Shown: positions 23,121 to 36,040, counted from the first letter of the stretch. The stretch: 64,000 nt of DNA from Pleurodeles waltl (GCF_031143425.1 NC_090444.1:1533622782-1533686781), one strand, 5' to 3'. Program-made: numbers and translations. The notes: generated from the sequence alone by a model not told the origin.

Positions 23121-26100
23121 GCACTGGTTCTTGGCCTGTACAGCAGTTTCTGGCCTTGAGATGGGGACTTCCACTCCTCATGCCATCCTCCCCAAGAACC
23201 TGAAGGCCTTGGCAATGTGTCCAAGCGGATCAAGTGTGCCTTCTCCTGTTCTTGGGTCATGTTGTCTGTTGGAATGGAAGGACATATGTATCAGACTTAG
23301 TTGAAGTTGTCCAAATTGTCATACATTACATGCATGAATGAATGTTAGAAGCCCAATTGGCATGTTCAGCCAAAAAATAGACATCTATGGAATGGATCAT
23401 GACCAACCATCATAAGAAGCATGCACTTTACCTACAGTTACAATGCTACAGTGCTAATGTCTTGGCCTTGTAGGTACATGAAATGGCTTTGTGTGGCATA
23501 ATAACCTTAAACACATGTGAATATTAAGACAGATTGGGAACAATGATGAATTGAATTGTACACATGACCCATCTATTTACTCGCTGGGTATTGTCATACA
23601 TCATGGAAGAGGTTATAAAATATGGTCATTTACCACTGTGAACTGAGTAATATGCAGCAGGTACAGGTATTGTGCCTCAGCAATGCTTCATTGTTATGGC
23701 CAGAACACAAGGCCACACACATTGCAGCATAGAATGACTCAGTGGCAGGTAGTTGCAACATAGACGGAGTATGGCTAGCTAGCTCCAAATCAACAGACCT
23801 GTTGGACATGTCTCCAATATTGACTCAATTATATACCCAGTACACTTTTAGATAGATCACGTAATGAAATAAAAAAAAAATAATAGCATGTGGTCCTTTA
23901 GATATCCAAGTGTCTGTCCATATATTTCTCTACGGATTATTATCTAGATGCACATTCACTCATACTTAATCCATGTGATGAGTGTGAACATGCATGCTCT
24001 AGATCTCATATGTATGAGTATATTGTCCTGTACATTGCAGGATTTTGCCAGAAAAGTTTCAATGGAGACTGTGTGGGTAGCAACATCAGTAGGTTGATTG
24101 TGAAATGGCCTGCATACATGCCTGTGGTACTTAACACATTGCCCTTATTCCTGACAAAACACTACAAAGGTATGAACACATGTCTGTCATAGGGCATTGA
24201 GTATATGAGGGCATGAGTCAGGCATGTAACAGCTTTGGCATGTGTTGAACGCTGACATGTCATTGACTCATACCGATTCTGCCTGCAGTGAGGTAGGAAT
24301 CAACACAGCCTGTGTGGACCTTCCACACAAGATTGACCATACATTGCCATGTGGGCACCTCCCATAGCAATATGCATCATACAGGGAGATTGAAGTTCAT
24401 CCCTCTATTTTAATGTTCACTTCCACTTCCATGACAACATCCTTCATACCACCATGGCACTTTGGCAATTGATCCTCTGTCGTCCCATCTCACGTGTCAC
24501 TAATGTGCATTACTCTTGAGGGATGCGCAGGTACCTATAATGCAGGGTGAAAGTTGGCAAATATGATAAATTTTGACCAAGGGGGGAACCCAAGTAAGTC
24601 AATGGTATGAGCAATGAACGTACACACTTGCTGCAACAAATGGGGATATGTGACTTTGCCACTGGTTTTGCTATCACGAATGATACATTTCATCTATGAT
24701 ACCTCACAAATACACATGCAGCATCTACGCTAGGAAAGCATCATGTTTTGGTATGCTGAGCCTGCTCGCATGGTCACCCAAATCTATTGTAGTTTAAATG
24801 TTTCCTAGATGCTGAACTACTGATACATGTTTGGATCCCAGAACATTTTGCTGTTTGAATGGCATGATTGTCTGACATGCCTTCAATCATTCAGACTGTA
24901 CCAATTTCAGTAGGGTGGAGTGACATATTCAGTGGGAATGGGAATGGTATGATGTGTACACACAATTGGAGGACAAATATTTTGGAAAAGATGTTCACTG
25001 TGCACATGTCAACATTAAATGTGCTGGTGACAATTGGTTGTATTGTCTGGGACATGTGCTACATCCCAACCACACCTGTGTCCTTGTCAAATTTGGACAT
25101 GGGCAAACACACTGTGTCTGGAAAATCATCGAATATCCCTTGCAACGTTTCTGTCACATATTTTGGTTAAAAAGTTGTCACTTACTGTCCAAAGTATGGG
25201 TGAGAGGCATCTGACCTAATGACAATTTGTTTGTTTTAGAGCAGGTGATGATACATGTGCCATAAGCAACCATAACATAGCTGGCACACAATTGGCAGAT
25301 TCAGAGCCATCCATCATATAGGCCTTCATAGATTGAAAATGAATCAGCAATTTGGCCCTATCAATTGCACATGCAACTTTGTCCTACTTCTGTTATGTAT
25401 CTACATGTCAGATAAAGATTTTACTGCTGACTGATGATACCCCTTACACATCTCACTGCAACCAATATACACTGAACACACCAAATATTTACAGAGCACA
25501 AAAATCACCAGGTAACACTCACTGGTAATATTTGGATTGCAGAAGCTGGCCACCTTACCACGGGTGTATGGGTCGGATCCACTTACAAGACAAGAACATA
25601 GCGCATTGCTCTGTGGGGAAGCTGAACATATACACTGTATACATTTGAAGCACAGTAGATTGATTTCATGAATGTATGGTATTGACTTTATGTTGGACAT
25701 GTAGCATAAGGCAAAATTGGAATGTCCTAATGATGGATATATGTCTGACACGGTGCAGTGTATTCAGATAATACCAGGCACATCACATTGCAGACAAGGT
25801 ACAAGACCAGCATAACTTACTACATGGTGGAGGGTGCCTTGATTTGATGGCTATGTGAATAGTCAAATTCGACTGACAACGCTCTGCATAGTATAATAAT
25901 GCTGAAGCCTTCTCACATCAATACCTGTGCTTGGCAATGATACACACATCAGACACTACACATATTCATTTATCTTCTCCACTTAGCACCTCACATGTAA
26001 CCAGTGCACTGTAAGTGAACATTGATCATTCAAGGTCTGTACAGGCTCATAAAGGAATCATGACCATTTCTCCCAAAATACATGTATGTGTGATAAATTA

Positions 26101-26765
26101 TGTGGATAAAGCAAACACCCTGTCTAACCTGTGGACTGATGACATGTGAGTAGCTTCCCCTGAAACATACATGCTAGCTGGCCCCCACAGTTTGGAGTCA
26201 GTTGTGACCTAGCAGGCTGGGTGACAATACTCCCTACACAATGTTTGATGGGTCACACAGCACCTGTGGGGCTAGCGTGCACAGCATGTTCTGTTTTTGT
26301 AATTGTCATGCCACCGTGAACAGGCGTCTGTGGCATGTACTGTTTATTTAAGTGAGTTAGCCTGTATAGGACATACTAACACAAATACCTATCTAGGTCT
26401 TCATAAAAAAACAAATTATTAAACATGTGCACAAAAGACACACAGCCACAAACTCATGGCATATAAGGACTTACCGGTATGCCCACCAACTACAATCATC
26501 CCCCAGTGATTGAGGAGCTCAGCCTTCCGGCTTACATCTGCCCAATGGTGCTTTAGTGGATGTTCTGTGTCTGACTCATTTGGTAGTGCTCCTTCTCCCA
26601 GCGCTGTTGCCTCACTTTTATAGGGTAGCCTTGGCTCACCCGACCTCCATTCATGAACATGTTTGGCAGGTAATGCACCAATATCCACAGCAGGCCACCA
26701 AACTCCACCTCTGACATGTCTTTGACTCTGCCCCTGCCTGACATCTCAACACCAAAACTAGCCAT
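23086..26765 (-). pseudogene. Second Harbinger Myb/SANT-like gene, exon 1 and interrupted exon 2
   Basis: Exon 1 is 26765 to 26475, with start ATGGCTAG in good context and donor GTAAGTCC. It encodes a trihelix-like region: GRVKDMSEVEFGGLL near the start, a frameshift at about 26620, then LKHHWADVSRKAELLNHWG. Exon 2 begins at 23265 after acceptor CCATTCCAACAG, in matching phase 1, and reads NMTQEQEKAHLIRLDTL until the LTR end at 23085 cuts it off. The intron would be 3.2 kb. Exon-intron layout parallels the intact gene at 10568, with the split right after the SANT-like domain. The gene is broken by the frameshift and the LTR. Confidence 0.62.
23266..26474. other. Presumed intron of the second Myb-like gene; otherwise featureless
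   Basis: No transposon terminus or long reading frame is apparent. The sequence is AT-rich with frequent ACATGT and CACATG words. Confidence 0.4.
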
Positions 26766-27434
26766 CCCAACCCACAAAACACAAATGACTAACCCTTTCC
26801 CTTACCCCTTAACTACAGAACCCCTAAATGGACAAACACTCAACAATACAATGGACAAACTATACAACATAATATTACAATACACAAAGAACAGTTTACA
26901 TATACAACTGAAACAGCAAAGACATCAAGAAGACCAAAGACAGACAACTTTTCAAGAGCACACATCAAACAACTCCAGCAGCCAGCAGAATAAAAGACTG
27001 TAGGGAAAGGAACTTCACAGTTCCTGATTTGCAGTATGGCTGAGCCATTGCTTCATTTTCTGTGTGGATGCATCACGTTCCCGATGAAAGCATTGCATTT
27101 CCTACTAAAGACTTTTTATGATGCATCACTAGGGATTTAGCCAAGGGGCAAGTTACACACAACACATGACAATGCACAAGGCATTGTTTTTGATGCTTTG
27201 GCGTTGATACATGGATTCCGGTTGATGCTCTTCCTACTAAAGCATCACGTTTTCTGATAAAGTGTTGCTTTTTCAGGCACATCACTAGTGAAACAGGCAA
27301 TGCATGAATTAAGCACAACACATGACAATGTACAATACATTGTTTGTGAAGCTTTGATGTTGATGCATGGGTTCCGAATGGTGCTTCATGTGAAATTAGT
27401 CATGCTATGGGCCAATGTGTCTGTTTTCCTTGAA
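26766..27434. other. No recognised element
   Basis: Between about 27060 and 27380 a sequence containing GATGCATCAC, TTTCCTACTAAAG and ACACAACACATGACAATG occurs twice in degenerate tandem form (about 27075-27180 and 27225-27330), so it may be a decayed local duplication. Confidence 0.4.
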
Positions 27435-27692
27435 GCACCTCTAGTGTACTTTACTAGGGGCTTGATAGTAAATCAAATATGCCTATCATGAACAAACCAA
27501 TCACCAATATAATTTACACATAGAGCATGTGCACTTTAGCACTGGTAAGCAGTGGTAAAGTGCCCAGAGTCCTGAAGCCAACAAAAAATGGTCAGAAAAA
27601 ATAGGATGAAGGAGGTAAAATGTTTGGGGATGATCCTGCAGACAGCCAGGTCCAACACCCCCAGATTAACTGCATGAGACATCTCAAACTCT
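27435..27692. repeat. Direct duplication spanning an LTR/flank junction, copy 2
   Basis: Second copy of 22861-23120, in the same orientation, 4.57 kb to the right. It holds the LTR end GGTCCAACA plus the same 35-bp flank and stops at AAACTCT. It lacks the rest of the LTR on its left. Confidence 0.85.
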
Positions 27693-28503
27693 TGAGATCT
27701 ATTTTTCTATTAGATTTGCTTTGTGTCCTGGACAGGAGGTCCACGTGTATGGATCTGTACGAGTCACAGCATTGTTTGTTTCAGAGTAAGACAGAGTGAC
27801 ACCGTCACATCCATTTGTGCTTGTGGCAGTTGCATCCTTGCTTATTGGGTCAGTGTGGCTGCCTTCTGGCTAGCTAGCCAATCCAGCAATGGCACTGGTT
27901 GGGAATCCATATTTATATGTGTTATTTGAGATGCAACACTGATGTAGCTATGTGCTGGCAAAGTTTTGTGTAGCATTTTTTAACTATCTGGGTTGCACTT
28001 GTTTGGCCATTCACATCATATGGACCTCTGTTCACAGGCATAGGAAAATCAGGTCTCTATACTTCCCTATACATGTGTGACATAGTAAAGATATGTAAAA
28101 GCAGACAACACACACACACGCAGTCATTGCAGTATTGTCATTTACATTCCCTTTAGAATGTGACAGTCAGTACACATTTGCACTACACCTAATCACTACT
28201 TGTGCACAATGTTCCACATTACTACCTTTGTTGTGATTCTTCCACACACATGCATTTTGAAAATGTTGTTAATATGTTTATATGTTTTTGACCACATGAT
28301 GTTGTCCAGGGGTGGCAATGACACCTAGATACAGAACTTTGTTATTGCCCAAATTCAAATAGGTGAGATATCAATGTATGGATGTTTACAGTGACTGTAA
28401 AATGTAAGTCCATTCACAAAGAAAGTCTTCAGTCATTTATTTATATTTGCACAGATTTTGTTCTGCAAAAATGAAGACTGGCATATATGAACATCCCACA
28501 AAA
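27693..28503. other. No recognised feature
   Basis: Probably internal non-coding sequence of the second Harbinger. Contains a short ACACACACACACG run near 28109 but nothing else I can support. Confidence 0.4.
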
Positions 28504-30600
28504 TCAGTCTTCCATGAAGATATTCTACCCTATGGTGTCCCTTTGATGAGTCCCAGCAACTGTGCCAATATTTTCCCCTCTGTCCTCATCTTCATCGTAA
28601 TCCTTCTCTGCCAGTTACTGCTCCTCATGGCACTGGTCCCATTGGACATTTGTTCCCACACAGATATTGTGAAACCTACATTACACACGTTTTATTTTGC
28701 AAACTGTTGATGGGGAGTATAGCAGTCAGTCAACTGACACATCCAGGCAGAGAAATTGTGACATTAGAAGGCTGAAAGTCCATTAAACAAAGCCCCTGAG
28801 ATTGCACAGTGCTTTGTTGAAGGTGCTTTGGGCCTTGGTCTGGGGATGTGGATACACTGTCTTTACCCAGGCCTACAGAAAATATACTTGATCAGCTGAA
28901 AAGACAAAGGGAGAAAAGTCAGTCAGGGCTCATGGTGGTTGATCAACCCACATTGAAGTACATGTCTGTTATGTGTACTTAAGGACTGTTTCTTACAACT
29001 ATTGTATACTACCGATAACATTATTATTGGCACATTTAATTCCACATGTGTAGTCCTGTTCTCTGTTTCTGATTGAAACATGTGCATGGCCTGCTACTTT
29101 TGTCAGTGCCACAATGGGATACACACAATTGGGTTGAAGCTTTGTGTGATTGGTGTTTTGCTTGGCCCGTTGCCATTGTAACTGACATTAGGGTGATCAC
29201 AGATTGGGGTTTGTTGGCATCCATAGGTAGTCTGTACCAGTCTGAGCCTGTTTCACATGCACATATACATGTGTCCCCGTGGAAACACTAATGTTATAGC
29301 TGCACCATGTACCAATGATGGAGCCTTAGAATTGTTCACGCCCTTTGATAGTGTAATCTAGTGAGTACATGTGGTACATTGTACACAGATTTCTTGGTGA
29401 CATTTCAATGCAGAACTACTATAAGTGACACATTGGCCTAGATGCATCACCTTGTATATGTGGAGTACTGACTGCACCACCAATACGTCAAACATTTTGA
29501 TGCATTGTCAGCGCAAAGCTCCTTGTAAATAAGCCCTTAGGTTTTCATTGTCCCTTTGCTAGAGAAGACTTCACATAGCCAGTAGGGAGACGTACTTCAT
29601 GTACCATAGGAGTTACATTCGGACACACAGACAACATCCACTGCAGTCCTTCCTTGCACAGTGCTGCAATACAGAATTGCTCCAAGCATAGTATTGCTCA
29701 GTTTCTACCCACTACTGATAGACACACACAGCAGGTTAGCATGTCTCAAAACATGTGACTTTGAGGTGCAAGTATAAGGTACATCCCCCCGCATGTGCAC
29801 TGTCTGACATAGCACACTGATATGTCTATTGGGTCATTCTTCATTTGCTGTTATTAGGTCTGTCATGAATTTCAGATGTACTTACCAACCAGTAGGTCAT
29901 TCCCATATTGGCCATTCTGGAAACTCTTGTTTATGATGGAATGGCAGAAGATGCATGCATCATGCAAACTCTCAGGGTATTTGGCAAGGATGTTGGCGAA
30001 CATGTCACAACTTCCTGGACAATGGTTCACAACTGGCTAGTCATTTATGGAGTGCATGTGTTTCCTGTTTAAGGAGAGATGGGCTGTAGCTGCCAGGGGA
30101 ACAAGGTGCACATGGGTGCAGTCCAGGGCACCCAGCACATGTGGAAAGCCGGCAATGGCATAGAAGCCTTGCTTGAGCTCCAGTTGCAGTTGTTGTGTGT
30201 TTGGGAAGAAGAAGTACTGCTGTGTTAGGCATATAATGGTGTCCAGGACAGTTTTTAGGGAAGCCAAAAAAGAAGGCTGGGAGATATCAGCCACTCTGAC
30301 TGTTGTAATGTGAAATGACCTAAAGGCCAACATGTTGAATACTGCTATGAGCTTCACCTGTGGCAGGATGCTGGTAGACCTCCCAGTTGGTGGCTGGAAC
30401 ATTGGCACTATGTGGGGTAGCAGTTGAACAACTGATTGCTTCTAAAGCCAGTAGTGGGTGATTACCTCATCCTCCCTGAGGGCAATGAGGAAAAGTTGCC
30501 GCCGATAAATGTGCTCTCTTCACTCATGCTGCCTTTGTGGTGGTGGGGGGGTATGGGGTGGATGTTGGTGGTTGTGGTCTTCTCCTTGCAACACCCAGCT
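28504..30600 (-). pseudogene. Second Harbinger transposase, two exons, heavily decayed
   Basis: Exon 1 (about 30600 to 29886) encodes LREDEVITHYWL, ISQPSFLASL, then FPHVLGALDCTHVHL with the first catalytic Asp, and after a frameshift near 30035 YPESLHDACIF with the second. It ends at donor GTAAGTAC after a phase-1 codon. Exon 2 (28895 to 28504) follows acceptor TTTGTCTTTTCAG and reads DQVYFL, QSTFNKALCNLRGFV, WTFSLLMSQFLCLD, then an acidic tail and AGTHQRDTI. The codon that should give the catalytic Glu is a stop (V-stop-WTF where VERTF is usual). There are at least five other stops. The intron sits at the same position as in the 7765 gene. No terminal repeats were found for this element. Confidence 0.8.
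29400..29591. repeat. 192-bp dispersed repeat, copy 1
   Basis: About 85% identical by eye to 30874-31064, sharing GCAGAACTACTATAAGTGAC, TATGTGGAGTACTGACTGCA and CATAGCCAGTAGGGAGAC. It lies in the intron of the second Harbinger transposase gene. Contains CTCCTTGTAAATAAGCCCTTA, which looks like a Harbinger-type terminus with TTA. Confidence 0.7.
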
Positions 30601-30873
30601 GCAAAATGAGGAGCTCCATGTAATAGTTGAGCTTACCAGATTGTTCTGTCTGACTTCTCTTTATATGCCAAAGCCAATGCAACATTTCCTACACATGAGT
30701 TACCAATGCATGCACATTTTTACACATTTGGAGAATTGTGCAACACTTACTGGCAATGCGTCACTTTCCATAAACATGTAAATATCCATGTGTTGATTTT
30801 ACAGTGGAAATAATGCAGGAATGCCTACCTTGATATATGAATACTTAGGTGACACAGCTGGTTCAGATGCTGG

Positions 30874-31064
30874 ACATTTCGATGCAGAACTACTATAAGT
30901 GACAAATTGGCCTATATGCATCCCCTTGTATATGTGGAGTACTGACTGCACTATTAATGAGTCAAAAGTTTGAATGCGTTGGCAGCACAAGCTCCTTGTA
31001 TATAAGTCCCTAGTTTTTCATTGTCGCTTTGCTAGACAGGGCTTCCCATAGCCAGTAGGGAGAC
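30874..31064. repeat. 192-bp dispersed repeat, copy 2
   Basis: Second copy of 29400-29591, same orientation, just upstream of the second Harbinger transposase gene. Slightly shorter through small deletions. Confidence 0.7.
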
Positions 31065-32237
31065 AGATTCATGGTGATGCTTCACCTGCTAAGGCGTAGA
31101 CCCAATGATATAGAATGTCACTTGATCTGGGTGATTGCAGTCCTTTAAAGTACCCAGATGTTAGTCACATTACACAGAGAACACTTTATGGTCTAGCCCA
31201 TCAGGCTGCAGTCAGTGATATTATCTGACTTAGGTGGTTCTCTGGACACTTTATTATTTTTCACACTTACCCTCATTTTGTTTTGTACATCACTAGACAT
31301 CACAGTGCATAGCAATTACTTTAGTAAGCACCACATGACATAGCAGATTTACTCATCACTTTCAACACTTCCTGTAGGATGTTGGGGGGCATCTTAGGCC
31401 TCAATAAGTGGACAATCAATGAAGGGGAATCAGTGGGATAGAGCAGGATAGAGCAGGATATTTTCTCACTGGGTGTGTTGGCTCGGTTCTGGACAATACT
31501 GTAGAGCGGCATTGCTCACTTCTGTGAACTTCTGGCTATGATATTACACATTGGAAAGCATAACATTACACAGGGCCATATCACCAAAAAGTAAAACAAT
31601 ACCACAAAATGGTGACACAAGGTCCATTCATGAAGTGGTGGTGGGAGGCTGGTTATCTATATAGTGTGCAAAAATGACATGCACTGTGCACAGAGTCCAA
31701 GCAAACCCATTTTGGTATCCAGAGGTAAAAAGCAGACCACCCAATGCTCTGTTTTTGTGGTAGTGTGGGCGGGCAGTTAGGCTTATCTTGGAGATTTGTT
31801 AAACATTTGTGGGACTCACAGTATCAATTAATGTGGATACACATTCAGAAGACTACCTTTAGACCAATTTACAAAAATACTTTATATTTTTATACAATTT
31901 GTAAGACAAAAATCATCAATATATGGTAAGTACTTATTTTGTTATGATTTTTCAAAGTTTAGAAAATATATGCTTTTTATGCGTAATTACACACATACAA
32001 ATGAATGGGAAAATATTTTTAAAAACATACGAAATCAGGAAATGCTCTCACAAGTGTCACCTTCTACTTCTAGGTTGAGGTTGTCGTGATGTCCTGTGGG
32101 CCAGCTAGAGACGTTCGGGTAGTTCCCGATTTAAGCGGAGCAGCGGCTCAAAGTCTTGGAGCTGATGACCAAAGGAGAAGGGGACCACTTGGAAACACAC
32201 TGTACAGGTGGACTTAAAGGTAGGTCTGGTGGGTCCC
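31065..32237. other. No firmly recognised element
   Basis: 31630-32000 reads like an LTR-type non-coding repeat (GGGAGGCTGG, CAGTTAGGCTTATC), but I cannot define ends. 32090-32237 may be part of the Gmr1-like LTR interrupted by the solo LTR; that is inference from position only. Confidence 0.35.
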
Positions 32238-34830
32238 TGTTAGAAATGGGGTCTTTGATTGACCGCCAGGTTACCACCTGTTCAAGCAAGGACCTTCACT
32301 CTAGTCAGGGTAAAAGAGAATCACCACCAGCTAACCCCTGCTTACCCCCTTGGGAGCTTGGCAGAGCAGTAGGCTTAACTTCAGAGTGCTAGGTGTAAAG
32401 AATTTGCACCAACACACACAGTAACTCAATGAAAACACTACAAAATAACACAACACCAGTTTAGAAAAATAGGAAATATTTATCGAAACACAACAAGACC
32501 GAAATGACAAAAATCCGACATACACAAGTCAAGTAATGAATTTTTAAAGATTAGACTCAAAAATAGCGCTTACAAACACAAAATGCTTCGATGAGGTGTT
32601 AACACAGCGTTGTGACGGAGTCGTTCCCAACAAGCCAACACCAGCGGCGCCGGACACGGAGTCACTAAGACACCCAAGTACCTTTGGTGAAGTGTGAAAA
32701 CAATTCGATGCACGAACTCGGGGATTGCGGCGTCTGTGCAAAACGTTGAATCCGCGCACTTTGAGCGGTGTCGGTCACAACGTGGTGCAGCGACTTCCAC
32801 GGAGTCACGGACTTCAGCGGGGCTGCAGCGGCGTCGGGCCTGCGAAGGTCATCGTGTTCCAGCGAAGATCACGGAGTCGGTTGCAGGCGGCGTCACCGGA
32901 TTCAGCAGCAGCATCGGTCCGAAGTCGATTTCCTTGGATTTCCACCAGCTTTCCTTTCAAGGGCCCAGGGACTGGATAGGGCACCACTTTTCAGAGCAAG
33001 AGTCTTTCCAGAGATTCCAGGTGCTGGCAGAGAGAAGTCTTTGCTGTCCCTGAGACTTCAAACAACAGGAGGCAAGCTCAAAATGCTTCGATGAGGTGTT
33101 AACATGGCGTTGTGACGGAGTCGTTCCCAACAAGCCAACACCAGCGGCGCCGGACACGGAGTCACTTAGACACCCAAGTACCTTTGATGAAGTGTGAAAA
33201 CAATTCGATGCACGAACTCGGGGATTGCGGCGTCTGTGCAAAACGTTGAATCCACGCACTTTGAGCGGCGTCGGTCACGACGTGGTGCAGCGCCTTCCAC
33301 GGAGTCACGGACTTCAGCGGGGCTGCAGCGGCGTCGGGCCTGCGAAGGTTATCGTGTTCCAGCGAAGATCACGGAGTCGGTTGCAGGCGGCGTCACCGGA
33401 TTCAGCAGCAGCATCGGTCCAAAGTCGATTTCCTTGGATTTCCACCAGCTTTCCTTTCAAGGGCCCAGGGACTGGATAGGGCACCACTTTTCAGAGCAAG
33501 AGTCTCTCCAGAGATTCCAGGTGCTGGCAGAGAGAAGTCTTTGCTGTCCCTGAGACTTCAAACAACAGGAGGCAAGCTCTAAATCAAGCCCTTGGAGATT
33601 TCTTCGCAGGATGGAAGGCACACAAAGTCCAGTCTTTGCCCTCTTACTCTGGCAGAAGCAGCAACTGCAGGATAGCTCCACAAAGCACAGTCATAGGCAG
33701 GGCAGCACTTCTCCTCAGCTCTTCTCCAGGCAGAGGTTCCTCTTGTTTCCAGAGGTGTTCTAAAGTCTGTGGTTTTGGGTGCCCTTCTTATACCCAATTT
33801 CTCCTTTGAAGTAGGCCTACTTCAAAGTAAAGTCTCTTTTGAATGTGAAATCTGCCTTTCCCAGGCCAGGCCCCAGACACTCACCAGGGGGTCGGAGACG
33901 ACATTGTGTGAGGACAGGCACAGCCCTTTCAGGTGTAAGTGACCACTCCTCCCCTCCCTCCTAGCAAAGATGGCTCATCAGGAAATGCAGACTATACCCA
34001 AGCTCCCTTTGTGTCACTGTCTAGTGTGAGGTTCAACCAGCCCAACTGTCAAACTGACTCAGACAGGGAATCCACAAACAGGAACATCACAGAAATGGTT
34101 TAAGCAAGAAAATGCTCACTTTCTAAAAGTGGCATTTTCAAATACACAATCTTAAAATCAACTTTACTACAAGATGTATTTTTAAATTGTGAGCTCAGAG
34201 ACCCCAAACTCCACATGTCCATCCGCTCCGAAAGGGAATCTACATTTTAATCAGATTTAAAGGTAGCCCCCATGTTAACCTATGAGAGGGACAGGCCTTG
34301 CAACAGTGAAAAGCGAATTTAGCAATATTTCACTGTCAGGACATATAAAACACATTACTATATGTCCTACCTGAACCATACACTGCACCCTGCCCTTGGG
34401 GCTACCCAGGGCCTACCTTAGGGGTGCCTTACATGTAAGAAAAGGGAAGGTTTAGGCCTGGCAAGTGGGTACACTTGCCAAGTCGAATTTACAGTTAAAA
34501 CTGCACACACAGACACTGCAGTGGCAGGTTTGAGACATGATTACAGAGCTACTTATGTGGGTGGCACAACCAGTGCTGCAGGCCCTCTAGTAGCATTTGA
34601 TTTACAGGCTCTGGCACCTCTAGTGCACCTTACTAGGGACTTACTAGTAATCAAATATGCCAATCATGGATAAACCAATGATCCATACAATTTACACAGA
34701 GAGCATATGCACTTTAGCACTTGTTAGCAGTGGTAAAGTGTTCAGAGTTCAAAAGCCAACAGCAACAGGTCAGGAAAAATAGGAGGCAAAAAGATTGGGG
34801 ATGGCCCGGCATAAGCAAAAAAGTCCAACA
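32238..34830 (-). mobile_element. Solo LTR with 5-bp target duplication GTCCC
   Basis: Begins TGTTAGAAATGGGG and ends AGTCCAACA on the plus strand (reverse orientation for the family). GTCCC stands immediately on both sides (32233-32237 and 34831-34835), a 5-bp duplication as expected for Ty3/Gypsy integration. Length is 2593 bp, of which 500 bp is an internal tandem duplication, so the basic LTR is about 2.1 kb. A TATA-like GGGTATAAGAA is present on the minus strand near 33790. No internal region is attached. Confidence 0.92.
32580..33579. repeat. Two tandem 500-bp units inside the solo LTR
   Basis: Unit 1 (32580-33079) and unit 2 (33080-33579) have a period of exactly 500 bp and about eleven substitutions by eye (near 98% identity). 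Both start AAATGCTTCGATGAGGTG and end AGGAGGCAAGCTC. The duplication is young relative to the LTR family. It doubles a GC-rich segment upstream of the LTR's reverse-strand TATA. Confidence 0.93.
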
Positions 34831-34835
34831 GTCCC

Positions 34836-36040
34836 CTTAGAGGGTAAAGGTCGCAAGGGATTAGGGACCCCTAGAGCACAGCTGGTTTGGCATTGTAGGG
34901 GTCAGGGAGCCCTGGTGCAGTGCAGATAGTTCAGCCAAGACTTGTGAATCAGAGAGTCCTTGAAGCCAGGAGCAGGTCACTTAGAGGTTAGATTGCAGGT
35001 CAGCAGGGACACTCTGGGGGAAGGCTCTTGGGTGTCCTGAAGTCACTCAACTGCTGCTTGCTTCTGGGCTTGTGAGAGTCCAGAGTGGACTTTTCTTCTT
35101 GGTGTCTGATGTTGGGGATCCAATACCCCAAGAAATATTACATCTAAGGACCTGAAAGTCACAGTGGCACCAAACGTGGCAAAAAGGTAGGATTTGTCCT
35201 TTGGATATGTTGTGTGGATTTTGCTCAGGCTGCTCTGTCTGGTTCATTGGTCAAGAGCTGGCCAGTGAATTGGACTTCACTGGTTCCTTGCTTGCAAGTT
35301 GCAGGAGAGTGATACCTTCACTCTGAGAGAGGTTCTTAGTGATTTTCATGATTTTCAGAAGGCTGGGGCTGCTCTGGGGATTTGTAGAGTTATTTAGCCT
35401 TCCAAAAAACACCTCAGTGGTGATTGTCAAGTTCTTGGAGCAGCAGACATGGTTTGGCATCTTTTTCTTTGAGCAGCAGGACTTCAGTTTGTGTGACTCA
35501 GGTCTTCTTTGTTCCTGTTTTCTTGTGTCCATTAAATCTGATCTCTAAGTATAGTGATGCCCACTAAATATTGCATATAGGGGGAATTAAGAAGGTGCCT
35601 GATAGTGGCCAATGAGCCACCTACCTTAGGGTGGCTACATTCACTAAGTGACCACTTCCTGTGGGAAGTTGGTACATCTCTAAAACTGACTGGCTATTTT
35701 CCTACCACTCAAGATGAAGGAAAATTAGATGGAGTGGTCACCTCGCCTGCCACACCTGAGAGGTGGTGAAGGCTGAGGAGGGCCACTCCTCCTACTATGG
35801 CTACGTTTTCCAATCAGTATTTCTACACAAAGTGGGGGGAAACCATTGGGCAGTCATCTGCTGCTGGCAGCAAAGGCAGGGTCAGATTTCAAAGGCAGTA
35901 AAGGCAGTGACCACTGGTGCAGAGTGCCTGCCTAGGAGAAGAGGTGTAACTGTGGGTTCAGAGAGCAGAGACTCTCACCCCAGGAGTCCAGACTTCTGTT
36001 TGGTGGTGCAAGGCTCGGTAAGTCCAGTCAGCAACCATGC
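34836..36040 (-). mobile_element. Probable 3' LTR of the Gmr1-like element
   Basis: 34860-35400 matches 41470-41985 in the same orientation, for example GTGCAGTGCAGATA, GATTGCAGGTCAGCA, GCTTGCTTCTGGGCTT and GGTTGCAGGAGAGTGATACC (GTTGCAGGAGAGTGATACC in the left copy). The two copies flank the minus-strand gag-pol, so they are best read as its LTRs. The ends are not clear; the outer end adjoins the solo LTR at 32238-34830. Confidence 0.65.

Noticed and set aside
32694..33553. Pairs of similar 119- and 84-codon ORFs
   Set aside because: They are the two tandem 500-bp units of the solo LTR read in the same frames, not genes.
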